A DNA stretch of 64,000 nt from Asticcacaulis sp. MM231 (GCF_964186625.1 NZ_OZ075108.1:3394695-3458694), one strand, 5' to 3'; shown: positions 19,180 to 29,858, counted from the stretch's first letter. The notes: a model not told the origin generated them from the sequence alone. Numbers and translations: made by a program.

Positions 19180-20609
19180 CACTACTTTGGCATATTATTC
19201 TTGGCGGGCTCGGCGAGGCGTTTGTCACAGTGGGGACAGCGCCTTGGTGGCGGTCGCATGAAGAGGTCGAGAATGGCCTGGCGGATGGCGGGCATTGTCG
19301 GCTGAGGCGGTGGCCCCCCGACTTTTTTTTCGTCCCGCTGCTTTGAGGCGGCGGGATTGGAGAAATGCAAAAGCGATCATCGCCATTAGACAATGTCGGT
19401 GCAAACCGGTCCATGACCTGCCTTCGAAGTGATCAAGCCCAAGCTCTTCCTTGAGTTGCTGATGTGCCTGTTCGCAGATCCACCTTGCCTTGATAGCCGC
19501 GGCTAGCATCTTGAGGGGGGCGTCGGCAGGCAGGTTTGACAGGTAGTATTTCTGTTCTCCGGTTGAACGCCTTTCCCCGACCAGCCAGACCTCCTCCTCG
19601 CCAGGCATGGCTTGGACACGACCGTCGCTCATACGATGCCTGTGGCCATCTGCGACCCGAACGCGGCAAGCGGCAAACTGGCAGTTCAGCTTGCCTTTGG
19701 TTCCGCGCCGCCAACTTACTTTCTTCCATTTCCCATCAGCCAACATCTTTTCGGCAGAGACAGCAACATCGTCAGGGACATGGTATTTGCGCCGCCTTCC
19801 GGTTGCCGCTTCCGGGAAGATTAGGCCGACGTCTGCCTGATACACATTCTGACGCCGTGATATGCCGACGGCCCACAACAGGTCGCGCTTGCTCAGGGCC
19901 TCGCGGAACGGCCCGCTTGACCCATAGCCAGCATCGGCCAGCACGCACCCGAACCGGGCCCCAGAGGCTATAACACGATCAATTTCCTCAATGGCGATCT
20001 CCGGCTTTGTCAGGGCAACCTGGCATTCTTGCGGGACCCGAGCCCGGTTCATCCGCGCGACATCATTCGTCCAACTCTCGGGCAAGAACAGGCGCAGGCC
20101 CACCATCACAGGCACTTCGCGCGATGCCAGCGTCACCGAAACAAGCGACTGGCAGTTGGACGTCTTGCCAAGCGAGGAAGCATATTGCGCCGCCACGCCA
20201 ACCGAATGGCTGCCCTTTTTCGGCAGCGCCGTGTCATCGATGACAAGATAACCGGCATCATCCCCCACCAGACGGTCGGCCTCCTTCAGGAGAACGGCTT
20301 CAAGCGGTCCACTTTCCCAAACGCCGTCAGAGACAAAATGATGGAGTTGGTCATAGCCAAACTCGCCATCGCGGGCGGCCATCGGCTGGACACTCTTGCG
20401 GTCACCCGGGCCAATCAGGCCTGCAATATAGGCAGGGCACAGCCGCATCCGGGTCTTATGCCGCAAGGCCACCAGGAAGGGCGTCAACCAATCTTCCAAA
20501 TCTACGCGCCAATGTTCCGACATCGCCAGTCTCCTTAAAGCTGGCTCTCTATGAATCACGCAATGTCAGCCGGGGGAATCCTCAAAATTCATTTTCTGCC
20601 AAAGTAGTG
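19180..20609 (-). mobile_element. IS701-like element, copy A
   Basis: 1,430 bp, bounded by a 13-bp perfect inverted repeat (CACTACTTTGGCA / TGCCAAAGTAGTG) and flanked by CTAG on both sides (19176-19179, 20610-20613). The right CTAG is also the end of the adjacent IS630. One transposase reads on the minus strand. A four-base YTAR-type duplication is usual for the IS701 family. Confidence 0.9.
19182..20523 (-). CDS. IS701-like transposase, copy A (frame break at an A8 tract)
   Basis: The start ATG at 20523 has AAGGAG in front. DDE residues: Asp in LVIDDTALPKKGSHS, Asp in VLADAGYGSSG, Glu in RWICEQAHQQLKEELGLDHFEG. The main frame runs through GRKKSRGATAS and stops at 19225. The canonical C-terminus (VGGPPPQPTMPAIRQ ... 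RRCPHC) is in another frame beyond an eight-A run near 19333 and ends at a TAG inside the terminal repeat (19182-19184). Slippage on the A-run, or an indel in it, would be needed to make the complete protein. Confidence 0.8.
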
Positions 20610-21689
20610 CTAGTGTTGTGACTTTAACGCCTGTCGCCCCCTGGCGACCTTTTCAAGAATGTCTGTAGCGGATTTGGTCCAAACGAAGGGCTTTGGATCG
20701 GCGTTGTGATGATCGAGATAGTCTTGAATTGCGCCTTCGAGTTCGGCGACACTCTTGAACACGCCGCAGCGGATGCGATCGCCTGTTATCAAGCCGAAAA
20801 AGCGTTCGACCTGATTGAGCCAGGACGCCGAAGTGGGGGTGAAATGCATGTGGAAGCGAGGATGTTTGGCCAGCCATGCTTTGACCGCCGGATGCTTATG
20901 GGTGGCATAGTTGTCGGCGATCAGGTGCAGGTCGAAGCCCTTGGGCGTGCTGCGGTCGATGAGTCGAAGGAATTTGAGCCATTCCTGGTGCCGATGACGT
21001 TTCATGCATTCGCCGATCACCCTGCCGGTGGCGACATCGAGGGCGGCGAACAGTGTCGTCGTGCCATGCCGCTTATAGTCGTGGGTCATCGTTCCCGCCC
21101 GCCCCTTCTTCATTGGCAGGCCCGGTTGGGTGCGGTCCAGCGCCTGGATCTGTGACTTCTCATCGACCGAGAACACCAGTGCCCGGTCCGGCGGATCAAG
21201 ATAGAGACCGACGACGTCCGTCACCTTCTCGACGAACTGCTTGTCGTTCGACAGTTTGAACGTCTTGGTCAAATGGGGCTTGAGCCCATGCGCGCTCCAA
21301 ATGCGCTGTACGCTGGTGTGGCTCAGACCCACCGCCTTGGCAAGCGTGCGCGCGCTCCATTGCGTGGCAGCCGGTGGCTTCTGTCGCAGCGTCATCTCGA
21401 CCACACGCGCAATGACTTCGGCGCTCAACGGCGTCTTACGGCCAGGCCGGGTCGCGTCGCGCCCAAGCCCATCGACACCCTGCTCAAGATAACGATCGCG
21501 CCAGCGGTAGGCCGTCTTCTTGGTCTTGCCCAGCGTCCGCACAATCGACGCCAAACTCGCCGCGTCCGCCCACATCAGCACGATCCGCGCACGCCAAACA
21601 AGCTTCTGCGGCGTGTTCCGGTCCGCCACCCAACCTTCCAACCGCACCCGAGCCTCAGGCGACAGCAACAGCCTTTTGTCCATGTCCAT
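20610..21689 (-). CDS. IS630-family transposase, copy A
   Basis: 359 residues from ATG 21689. The N-terminal helix-turn-helix (SLASIVRTLGKTKKTAYRWR) and second winged domain are followed by a DDE domain with Asp in VFSVDEKSQIQAL, Asp in HLIADNYATHKH and Glu in SWLNQVERFFGLIT. The last base of its stop codon is supplied by the CTAG target outside the element. Differs from copies B and C by Lys for Glu in the tail (ALKSQH). Confidence 0.92.
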   Translation of the reverse strand: MDMDKRLLLSPEARVRLEGWVADRNTPQKLVWRARIVLMWADAASLASIVRTLGKTKKTAYRWRDRYLEQGVDGLGRDATRPGRKTPLSAEVIARVVEMTLRQKPPAATQWSARTLAKAVGLSHTSVQRIWSAHGLKPHLTKTFKLSNDKQFVEKVTDVVGLYLDPPDRALVFSVDEKSQIQALDRTQPGLPMKKGRAGTMTHDYKRHGTTTLFAALDVATGRVIGECMKRHRHQEWLKFLRLIDRSTPKGFDLHLIADNYATHKHPAVKAWLAKHPRFHMHFTPTSASWLNQVERFFGLITGDRIRCGVFKSVAELEGAIQDYLDHHNADPKPFVWTKSATDILEKVARGRQALKSQH

Positions 21690-21747
21690 CGACACAGACT
21701 CGCATATTTGCAAGATCAAGGGAATCCATCCGTTGATTCCGCAACAC
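20613..21747 (-). mobile_element. IS630-family element, copy A
   Basis: 1,135 bp between two TA dinucleotides (20611-20612 and 21748-21749), each within CTAG. The ends are inverted repeats (GTGTTGTGACTTTAACG / GTGTTGCGGAATCAACG). IS630 itself is known to insert at CTAG and duplicate TA. This copy differs from B and C at two visible positions. Confidence 0.9.
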
Positions 21748-21871
21748 TAGGCAGCAGGAATGTGATGGCAAAATTAAAGAGCAAGAAGACTAGGCATCCG
21801 TACATCACCATCGAATATCCAGTAGTCAATATATTGAGCATAGCCGTATTCCCCCAAAGCTTGCCTCTTAT

Positions 21872-22660
21872 CTATTCCGCCGCGCAGGCATCCAGCCCCT
21901 GACTGACCACGGTCCGCGCATTGGCGGCGATGCGGCCGGAGCGCTTGTTGCCCTTGGCCTTGCGCTTGATCGGATTGGGCAGGATGGCCGCCAGTTGCGC
22001 CGCTTCCGCGCGGCTGAGCGTCTTTGCGCTGTGACCAAACCAGTATTGCGAGGCGGCCTCGGCGCCATAGACGCCAGGCCCCATCTCGATCGAATTGAGA
22101 TAGACCTCCATGATCCGGTCCTTCGACCACATATGCTCGATCAGGAAGGTGTAATAGACCTCAAAACCCTTGCGCACCCACGAACGATCTGGCCACAGGA
22201 AGACATTCTTGGCGGTCTGCTGCGAAATGGTCGAAGCGCCGCGCTTCTTCTTGTGGGTGGCGTTGTAGCGTTGGGCCTTTTCGATGGCCTGGATATCGAA
22301 GCCGTCGTGCGTGCAGAACTTGGCGTCTTCCGAGGCGATGACGGCGCGCTTGAGATTGTCCGAGATCTGCGACGCCGGCACCCAGCGGTGATCGAGGCCA
22401 TTACCATGACCAAGCCGCTCGATCATCAGCAGCGTAATCGGCACCGGCACAAAGCGATGGATGGCGACCGACAGGATCGAAAAGGCGAAGAAGCCGACGA
22501 CACAGCCGACGGCGAAACGGAACGGACGGAATTTACGTTTAAGAGGCACAGGCTTTACAGGTGGTGGTGGTGTGGTGTCTTCCGGAGGGGCATCATAGAT
22601 GACCTCTTCACTCAGACCCGGAATGTCATTCTCCGGCTCATCGCCCTTACCGTCACTCAT
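21872..22660 (-). CDS. mtgA: Monofunctional peptidoglycan glycosyltransferase
   Basis: 262 residues with a Pro-rich cytoplasmic N-terminus, one membrane helix (residues about 47-68) and a GT51 domain: catalytic Glu in AVIASEDAKFCTHDGFD, then RGASTISQQTAKNVFL, KDRIMEVYLNSIEMGPGVYG and AAQLAAILPNP. It polymerises lipid II without a transpeptidase partner. It lies 20 bp after the WD40 gene and 30 bp before the split membrane protein on the same strand. Confidence 0.93.
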   Translation of the reverse strand: MSDGKGDEPENDIPGLSEEVIYDAPPEDTTPPPPVKPVPLKRKFRPFRFAVGCVVGFFAFSILSVAIHRFVPVPITLLMIERLGHGNGLDHRWVPASQISDNLKRAVIASEDAKFCTHDGFDIQAIEKAQRYNATHKKKRGASTISQQTAKNVFLWPDRSWVRKGFEVYYTFLIEHMWSKDRIMEVYLNSIEMGPGVYGAEAASQYWFGHSAKTLSRAEAAQLAAILPNPIKRKAKGNKRSGRIAANARTVVSQGLDACAAE

Positions 22661-22680
22661 GCACGCCCCCAGCGTCCAAA

Positions 22681-23673
22681 TTACTCCGCAGGTTCGAATA
22701 TATAGACGGTTCCGTCCTCATCACCAAACAGAATGCGCGTGCCCTCGCCGGAGAGCGACAGCGAGGTGATGGCCGCGCCCTTTTCGCCCTTGATCCACTC
22801 AATGTGGGTCGATTGCAGCTCAGCCAGCCAGACGCGGCCGTCCTCGGTGCCGGCGGCCAGAATGGTTTCCTCGGGCGCACCTGCCACGCAACTGACCATG
22901 GTGCCTTCCAGCGGATTGATCTCGGAAGCTTCCTCGCCCATCGGGCCGTTGGCGCGCAGGAAGGGCCAGACCACCGCGCCATTGGCGCCGGAGGTGGCCA
23001 GAAGCTTGCCCTTGGCAAAGAAGTTCAGGCTCTTGATCTTGGCGGGATAGCCGCCCATCCGCATGTCTTTCGAATCCTTCAGCCGCCAACCGTGCAGGGC
23101 ACTTTCCTGCATGGCGGTGATGACGAATTCGCTCGACGGCGCCATGGCGATTTTCGTGTGTGAACCGGCCCAGAACAGCTTGGTCGGCTTTTGCTTTTCA
23201 TCGATGCGGGCGAACCACACAACCACGCCATTATAGGTGGCGCAGTAGAGCTTGCGCGCCTTCGGATCGAAGACGAGATCGGAGACCGAATGCTCATGCG
23301 TGAAGATTTTGCTCTCTTTCTTGAGCAGATCGAGCACATGTACCTTCTTGGCGGTGGCGTAGGCGATCACCTGGCCTTCGGGCGCCACAGCGATGACGTC
23401 GATCCACGCCCCCTTGTGCGACGCCAATTCGATCGGGCCGGCTTCCTTCGTTGTCCACACCACGCGGCCATCATCGCCACCGGTGATGACGCCAAGGCCG
23501 GTCGGGTGGATGACAGCGCTCAGGATGCTGGCGTCAGGGTGCGCGTCATAGCGCGCGTTGGCTTCGGGGAAAACGACGCGGCCATCGGCCAGCGCCACCA
23601 CGGGCTCATCGAGCGCATCGAACAGGGCGGCGACCACATAGGAGTCGAAGGAGTTTTGATAAGCAAAGGTCAT
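22681..23673 (-). CDS. WD40-repeat protein, partner of the COG0523 GTPase
   Basis: 330 residues from ATG 23673. Repeats of about 40 residues carry the loose WD pattern (HPTGLGVITGGDDGRVVW, LAAGTEDGRVWLAEL, GTRILFGDEDGTVYIF), together one seven-blade propeller. No signal peptide, so cytoplasmic. COG0523 GTPase genes followed by such a WD40 gene are common in alphaproteobacteria, suggesting a role in metal handling. A structured repeat separates it from the GTPase. Confidence 0.8.
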   Translation of the reverse strand: MTFAYQNSFDSYVVAALFDALDEPVVALADGRVVFPEANARYDAHPDASILSAVIHPTGLGVITGGDDGRVVWTTKEAGPIELASHKGAWIDVIAVAPEGQVIAYATAKKVHVLDLLKKESKIFTHEHSVSDLVFDPKARKLYCATYNGVVVWFARIDEKQKPTKLFWAGSHTKIAMAPSSEFVITAMQESALHGWRLKDSKDMRMGGYPAKIKSLNFFAKGKLLATSGANGAVVWPFLRANGPMGEEASEINPLEGTMVSCVAGAPEETILAAGTEDGRVWLAELQSTHIEWIKGEKGAAITSLSLSGEGTRILFGDEDGTVYIFEPAE

Positions 23674-23715
23674 GAGGGCGCTTATAAGCAAGGAGATGGG
23701 ATTTGAACACCCTTC

Positions 23716-23830
23716 TCCTCCCCTGATTTATCGGGGGAGGTGTCAGCGCGAGGCTCGCAGAGCCGGTGTCGCTGACGGAGGGGGCGCTTTGGGAGGGAGA
23801 CAAAGCCCCTCCCCCGTAAACAGGGGAGGA
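23716..23830. repeat. Structured intergenic palindrome
   Basis: Outer arms TCCTCCCCTG (23716-23725) and CAGGGGAGGA (23821-23830) enclose CGGGGGAGG / CCTCCCCCG and an inner GTCAGCG (23742-23748) / CGCTGAC (23770-23776). The nested, MITE-like layout resembles GC-rich repeats scattered in Caulobacterales and relatives. It has no coding content. Confidence 0.65.
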
Positions 23831-23839
23831 ACTGATGGC

Positions 23840-24938
23840 TTACGCCGCGATGCAAGCCTCAAAGCCGGCCTTGATCGCCGCCGTATCGAGATGACGGCCG
23901 ATAAACACGGCGCGCGACACACGCTTTTCGCCTTCGCGCCATTCGCCCTGCAGCTCGCCTTCGAGGATCATGTGAACGGCCTGGAAGACCAGACGCTTGT
24001 CCTCACCCTTCACGTCGAGAATGCCCTTGGCGCGCAGGATGTCCTGTCCCTTTTCGGCCAGCAGCTTATCGAGCCACTGGGTAAAGCGAATGCCATCGAT
24101 CGGCGTTGCGGCGCTCAGCGAGATGCTCTTGATCTCTTCGTCGTGGATCGGATTGATGGTGTGGCTGCAATGCTCATCATGGACGTGACCGGCCTCACCG
24201 TGCGCGGGGCCGTGATCATGGTGGTGGTGGTCATGCCCGTGATCGTGACCATGATGATCGTGATCGTGGTGATGATGGTCGTGATCATCATGACCGATGC
24301 TGTCCATCTTGGTCAGATCAAAGCGGTGCTGATTGAGCAGCGAAGCGATATCGACGAAAGACCGCTGGGCGCGCGTGATGCTGGCCAGCGGGTTCAGGCC
24401 CTTCAGGCGGCCTTCAATCTCATCAAGCTTGGCGTCATCAACCAGATCGGTTTTGTTGAGGATAATATGGTCGGCAAAGGCGATCTGTTCCTTGACCACG
24501 CGGTCGGTCCTGAGCGCTTCATCAAAGTGCAGGGCATCGACCAGGGCGGTCACCGAATTCGAGATAGGTCTTGGCCTTGATGTCCTCATCGACAAAGAAG
24601 GTCTGCGCCACCGGGCCAGGATCGGCCAGGCCCGTAGTCTCGACGATGATGGCGTCAAACCGGCCTTTGCGCTTCATCAGACCGGCCAGGATACGGATCA
24701 GGTCGCCGCGCACCGTGCAGCAGATACAGCCATTGTTCATTTCAAACACTTCTTCATCGGCGCCGACGATCAAGTCGTTGTCGATGCCGATTTCGCCGAA
24801 CTCATTGACGATGACGGCGTATTTCTTGCCATGGTTTTCCGACAGGATGCGGTTGAGCAGGGTCGTCTTGCCGGCGCCCAGATAGCCGGTCAGGACGGTG
24901 ACGGGGGTTTTTGCGGTGACAGAAGCGGTATCGGCCAT
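23840..24938 (-). pseudogene. COG0523 (CobW/YjiA-like) GTP-dependent metal chaperone, frameshifted
   Basis: The N-terminal half from ATG 24938 has the Walker A GYLGAGKTTLLN, the metal motif GCICCTVRGDL and ETTGLADP. After KAKTYL the frame changes at GAATTC (24555-24560). Removing one A gives TYLDSVTALVDALHF, and the rest reads on with NKTD, a His/Asp-rich loop (about 40 residues, roughly half His, near 24185-24305) and the CobW_C domain ending at 23840. Total about 365 residues, normal size. The His-rich loop suggests zinc storage or delivery. The gene looks intact apart from this one base. Confidence 0.85.
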
Positions 24939-25088
24939 GGTGGTGTTACTTTATAAAGGTGGAAAGGGTCTGCCGCTTAGTTAAGCCTTCGCGCATTGAA
25001 ATCAAGCCTTGAGTTATATAGAAGCAGGTGAGGACTTTGTTTTGAAAGTGTGGCGGCAATAAAATAGCCAATTACGCTTCTAAACCCG

Positions 25089-25116
25089 TTGACTCACCGA
25101 CATATCCTTGTATAAG
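25089..25116 (+). promoter_or_regulatory. Sigma-70-type promoter of rplU-rpmA
   Basis: TTGACT (25089-25094), 16 bases, TATAAG (25111-25116). Transcription would start near 25123, just before a terminator-like hairpin and about 100 bases before the rplU ATG. Confidence 0.7.
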
Positions 25117-25127
25117 TCGCCGCCTCT

Positions 25128-25160
25128 CGCCCGGAGCCTTATGGTTCCTGGGGCGTTTTT
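25128..25160 (+). terminator. Terminator-like hairpin in the rplU leader
   Basis: The stem CGCCC-GGAGCC pairs with GGTTCC-TGGGGCG around a TTAT loop, followed by five Ts (25156-25160). It lies between the promoter and the start codon, so it can only act as an attenuator or processing structure. Confidence 0.6.
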
Positions 25161-25221
25161 CCATTCTCCCGCGCAGGACTTTTCTCTATAAAGCCCCGTG
25201 CCTACGCAAAGGTTCTTGACC

Positions 25222-25746
25222 ATGTACGCGGTCATCAAAACAGGCGGTAAGCAATACCGTGTATCGGCTGGCGATCTGATCGTTGTCGAAAAGCTCGAAG
25301 GCGAAGCCGGCGCGGCTGTTAAGTTCAACGAAGTGCTGATGCTCGGCGATGAAGCCGGTGCAGTCGTCGGCGCCCCGCTGGTTGACGGCGGCGTTGTCGA
25401 AGCCACCCTGATCGAAACCCGCAAGGGCGAGAAGGTTCGCATCTTCAAGAAGACCCGTCGTCAGGGTTATCGCCGTACCCGCGGCCATCGCCAACTGCAG
25501 TCGGTTCTGCGCATCACCTCGATCCTCGGCGCCGGCAAGTCGGCAAAGTGGGAAGGCACCGTTTCGCTGACCACGAAGGCCGAACTCGACGCCCGCGCCC
25601 GTAACCTGGCGCCGCGCAACCTGGCCGCCGCCATCGCAACCCCGGCTGTCGAAGCTGAGGCCCCTGTTGCGGCTGAAAAGCCCAAGAAGGCCCCCGCCAA
25701 GAAGAAGACCGAAACCACCGCAGCCGACGATTCTGGCGAAGCGTAA
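25222..25746 (+). CDS. rplU: 50S ribosomal protein L21 with Ala/Lys-rich extension
   Basis: 174 residues from ATG 25222 (MYAVIKTGGKQYRV). The first 100 residues are the full L21 domain (RIFKKTRRQGYRRTRGHRQ). The rest is an Ala/Pro/Lys/Glu-rich tail with EKPKKAPAKKKTE, longer than the usual 103-residue protein and of a kind seen in some alphaproteobacteria. It binds 23S rRNA in the large subunit. rpmA follows at 27 bp. Confidence 0.95.
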   Translation: MYAVIKTGGKQYRVSAGDLIVVEKLEGEAGAAVKFNEVLMLGDEAGAVVGAPLVDGGVVEATLIETRKGEKVRIFKKTRRQGYRRTRGHRQLQSVLRITSILGAGKSAKWEGTVSLTTKAELDARARNLAPRNLAAAIATPAVEAEAPVAAEKPKKAPAKKKTETTAADDSGEA

Positions 25747-25773
25747 GATTAAAGTTTAAGAGGACACCCTCCC

Positions 25774-26043
25774 ATGGCCCACAAAAAATCTGGCGGCTCG
25801 TCACGTAACGGCCGCGACTCACAGTCCAAGCGTCTTGGCGTCAAGAAGTACGGCGGCGAACTCGTTCTCGCCGGCAACATCTTGGTTCGTCAACGCGGCA
25901 CCAAGTTCTTCGCTGGTGACAATGTCGGCCTCGGCCGCGATCACACCCTCTTCGCCACGGCGACAGGCAATGTGAAGTTCACCACAAAGCGCGACGACCG
26001 TTGTTACGTGTCGATCCTGCCGGTGGCTGCGGCCGCTGAATAA
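25774..26043 (+). CDS. rpmA: 50S ribosomal protein L27
   Basis: 89 residues beginning [16 protein letters not shown], with the conserved [22 protein letters not shown]. No N-terminal cleavage extension, as expected outside Firmicutes. Co-transcribed with rplU and closed by the terminator at 26106-26138. Confidence 0.97.
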   Translation: MAHKKSGGSSRNGRDSQSKRLGVKKYGGELVLAGNILVRQRGTKFFAGDNVGLGRDHTLFATATGNVKFTTKRDDRCYVSILPVAAAAE

Positions 26044-26105
26044 GCACGCCTTCGATATTTCGGATCGTGCTTAAGTTTTTAAGCCGATCCGGACCGAGTT
26101 TAGAG

Positions 26106-26138
26106 CGGGAGTCCGGATTTTACCGGGCTCCCGTTTTT
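26106..26138 (+). terminator. Terminator of rplU-rpmA
   Basis: CGGGAG-T-CCGG pairs with CCGG-G-CTCCCG around ATTTTA, followed by TTTTT. Confidence 0.88.
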
Positions 26139-26294
26139 CGTTTTCAGTTGTGCCGAATTTGGAAGCAACGGCCAAATTAGAAACAACTGAATGTGATCCC
26201 GCTCTTCGAGACCTGTGGTGGAACTGACACAGTTTGACCCTAAATAGACCTCAGCCTGCGGCTATACCAGCGCCGGGGCTACGGAGTGAGAGAG

Positions 26295-28053
<1,759 letters not shown>

Positions 28054-28138
28054 AAGCGTGTTTCGCGCTGGCCTTGCCCCGATGCGGCCTGCCGTCTCCT
28101 CCGGGGGATTGCGCAGCGGTTTTCATCTCGAACCCGGC

Positions 28139-28708
28139 ATGAAGATCGGCCTGTTTGGCGGATCATTCAATCCGGCGCACGAGGGGCATCGCCACGTCGC
28201 CGCCACGGCGCGTGAAAAGCTGGGGCTCGACCGCATCATCTGGCTGGTGTCACCGCAGAACCCGCTGAAGTCGAAGGCGGAGACCGCGCCCTTAAGCACC
28301 CGTATCGCGCAGATAAAGCCCTTTATCGGCCCGATGGATATCATCTCCGACTTCGAGACGCGCATCCACGCCACCTATACGCTCGATACCCTGCGCGCCC
28401 TCAAGGCCCGCTATCCCGGCGTTCATTTTGTCTGGATCATGGGGGGCGACAGCCTGGCGCAATTCCATAAGTGGCGCGGCTGGACACAGATCGTCCATAT
28501 GGTGCCGATCGCCGTCGTGTCGCGTCCCGGCGCCTTGATGAAGGCGCGCTTCTCACCCGCGGCACAGCGTTTCGGTCACTACCGGATCGATGAACGCGCC
28601 GCCTCGACCCTGGCCCTTCGCCGCCCTCCCGCCTGGACCTATATCAAAGGTCCGTTACACAGCCATTCATCGACGGCTTTACGCCTGAAATTGAAGGCAA
28701 AACGCTAA
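28139..28708 (+). CDS. nadD: Nicotinate-nucleotide adenylyltransferase
   Basis: 189 residues from ATG 28139 (MKIGLFGGSFNPAHEGHRHV). The nucleotidyltransferase signature GSFNPAHxGH is complete, with FVWIMGGDSLAQFHKW in the middle and the closing SSTALR. It makes deamido-NAD. An in-frame ATG 27 codons earlier is possible, but the family begins at the chosen Met. It follows obgE and precedes rsfS, the common obg-nadD-rsfS-rlmH order. Confidence 0.94.
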   Translation: MKIGLFGGSFNPAHEGHRHVAATAREKLGLDRIIWLVSPQNPLKSKAETAPLSTRIAQIKPFIGPMDIISDFETRIHATYTLDTLRALKARYPGVHFVWIMGGDSLAQFHKWRGWTQIVHMVPIAVVSRPGALMKARFSPAAQRFGHYRIDERAASTLALRRPPAWTYIKGPLHSHSSTALRLKLKAKR

Positions 28709-28947
28709 AACACGATAATCCCGATGAAAGGGTGACCTCTGGCGCAGTTTGTGCTATGTACCCTCTTCAAGACGCGCATTTTGATCCAAAAAGTTCTGAC
28801 ACTTTTTTGGAATGCGCTTGCATAGTGGATCATAAAGGAACCCAAGCCCTGTCTCGTCAACCCGCGCAAACTGCGCCCGAAGCCCCTCAGTTTGAGGCTC
28901 CCGAAGCTGTTGTCAACGCTTCCCACGAAGCTCCCTCGACCGAAGAT

Positions 28948-29295
28948 ATGCTGCCGCTGGAAACCCTGATCGTCGAACGTCTCGACGATGACAAGGCTCA
29001 GGACATCGTATGTATCGATCTCAAAGGCAAGTCCTCGGTCGCCGATACCCTGATCATCGCATCCGGTCGTTCGCACCGCCATGTCGGCGCGCTGGCCGAT
29101 CACGTCGTGCGCGCCCTCAAGGAAAAAGGCTTCGGCAAGGCCAAGATCGAAGGCCTGCCGGCTTGCGATTGGGTTCTGATCGATGTGGGCGATGTTGTTG
29201 TGCATATCTTCCGTCCGGAAGTCCGCGCCTTCTACAATATCGAAAAGATCTGGTCGCTGTCGGCTGACGGCACGGGCCACACGATTCAAGCCTAG
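28948..29295 (+). CDS. rsfS: Ribosomal silencing factor RsfS
   Basis: The conserved domain starts at MLPLETLIVERLDDDKAQD (ATG 28948, 115 residues) and includes DTLIIASGRSHRHVGALAD, CDWVLIDVGDVVVHIF and RAFYNIEKIW. RsfS binds L14 and blocks subunit joining in starvation. The in-frame sequence upstream is Ala/Pro-rich with coding-like codons, and AAAGGAA at 28834 stands eight bases before an in-frame CTG (28849), so a longer form with a non-ATG start is possible. Confidence 0.9.
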   Translation: MLPLETLIVERLDDDKAQDIVCIDLKGKSSVADTLIIASGRSHRHVGALADHVVRALKEKGFGKAKIEGLPACDWVLIDVGDVVVHIFRPEVRAFYNIEKIWSLSADGTGHTIQA

Positions 29296-29305
29296 GCTAG
29301 GCCTG

Positions 29306-29797
29306 ATGCGTCTCACGCTCTGCGCCGTCGGGAAACTGGGCGCGACCGTCGAAAACACCCTCGTGAAAGACTATCTGAACCGCGCCACCTTAACCGGGCG
29401 CGGTTTAGGCATTTCGCCTGTGGACCTGCTCGAGGTCGAAGCCAAAAAAGGCGCCAAGGCCGCCACCTCAGCGCTGCTGAAAGCACAGGAGATGGAGGCG
29501 ATCAAGGTCGCACTCAGTGAGGGCGGCATCCTGATCACCTGCGATGAGCATGGCGAGCCACTGACTTCGCGCCAGATCGCCACGCGCCTGAATACCTACA
29601 AGGACCGCGGCGAGCGTCGCGTCACCTTTCTGATCGGCGGGGCCGATGGCCTTGATCCGGCCCTGCTGAAAGCCTCGGCCTTTTCGCTTGCCTTCGGGCC
29701 ACAGACTTGGCCGCACGCCCTTGTGCGCGTGATGCTGGCCGAACAGATGTACCGCGCCACCACCATTCTGGCCGGATTGCCCTATCATCGCGATTAG
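29306..29797 (+). CDS. rlmH: 23S rRNA pseudouridine-1915 N3-methyltransferase
   Basis: 163 residues from ATG 29306 (MRLTLCAVGKLG). A SPOUT fold with knot motifs FLIGGADGLDP and LAFGPQTWPHALVRVMLAEQMYRA and the terminal tail LAGLPYHRD. It methylates pseudouridine in helix 69. It starts ten bases after rsfS, its usual partner. Confidence 0.95.
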   Translation: MRLTLCAVGKLGATVENTLVKDYLNRATLTGRGLGISPVDLLEVEAKKGAKAATSALLKAQEMEAIKVALSEGGILITCDEHGEPLTSRQIATRLNTYKDRGERRVTFLIGGADGLDPALLKASAFSLAFGPQTWPHALVRVMLAEQMYRATTILAGLPYHRD

Positions 29798-29858
29798 AGC
29801 ACTTTCCGAAAAGTGTAACGCACTTTTCAGATCAAAAAGTGCGTCAAAACAAAAATTA
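29796..29858. repeat. Short alphaproteobacterial intergenic repeat, copy 1
   Basis: GAGCACTTTCCGAAAAGTGT, then CGCACTTTT-CAGATC-AAAAAGTGCG and AAAACAAAAA. A similar block stands at 56769-56828. Elements of this look (GCACTTTTxxxAAAAGTGCG) are widespread in alphaproteobacterial intergenic DNA. The hairpin followed by A-rich DNA could also serve as a minus-strand terminator. Confidence 0.55.

Larger units (their letters stand above)
18632..21841 (-). pseudogene. Membrane protein of unknown function, split by an IS701-like/IS630 pair
   Basis: The 5' part starts at ATG 21841 (GGGGGAA upstream) and reads MLNILTTGYSMVMYG ... FLLP up to CTAG at 21747-21750. The 3' part resumes at CTAG 19176-19179 as RWRSKRNRLAGYNGVSARE and runs to 18632. 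Joining through one CTAG gives 639 bases, 212 residues, in frame. The product has an N-terminal helix, a helix pair (FAFAMVLIFFGCVMIASPLL, SVPVLILSPMLVGLWLVV), an amphipathic middle and a last helix (IYGFGFILMSAYLAY). No known family recognised. It follows mtgA at 30 bp. Confidence 0.8.

Noticed and set aside
23706..23833. CRISPR-like repeat
   Set aside because: Nested inverted arms, no direct repeats with spacers.
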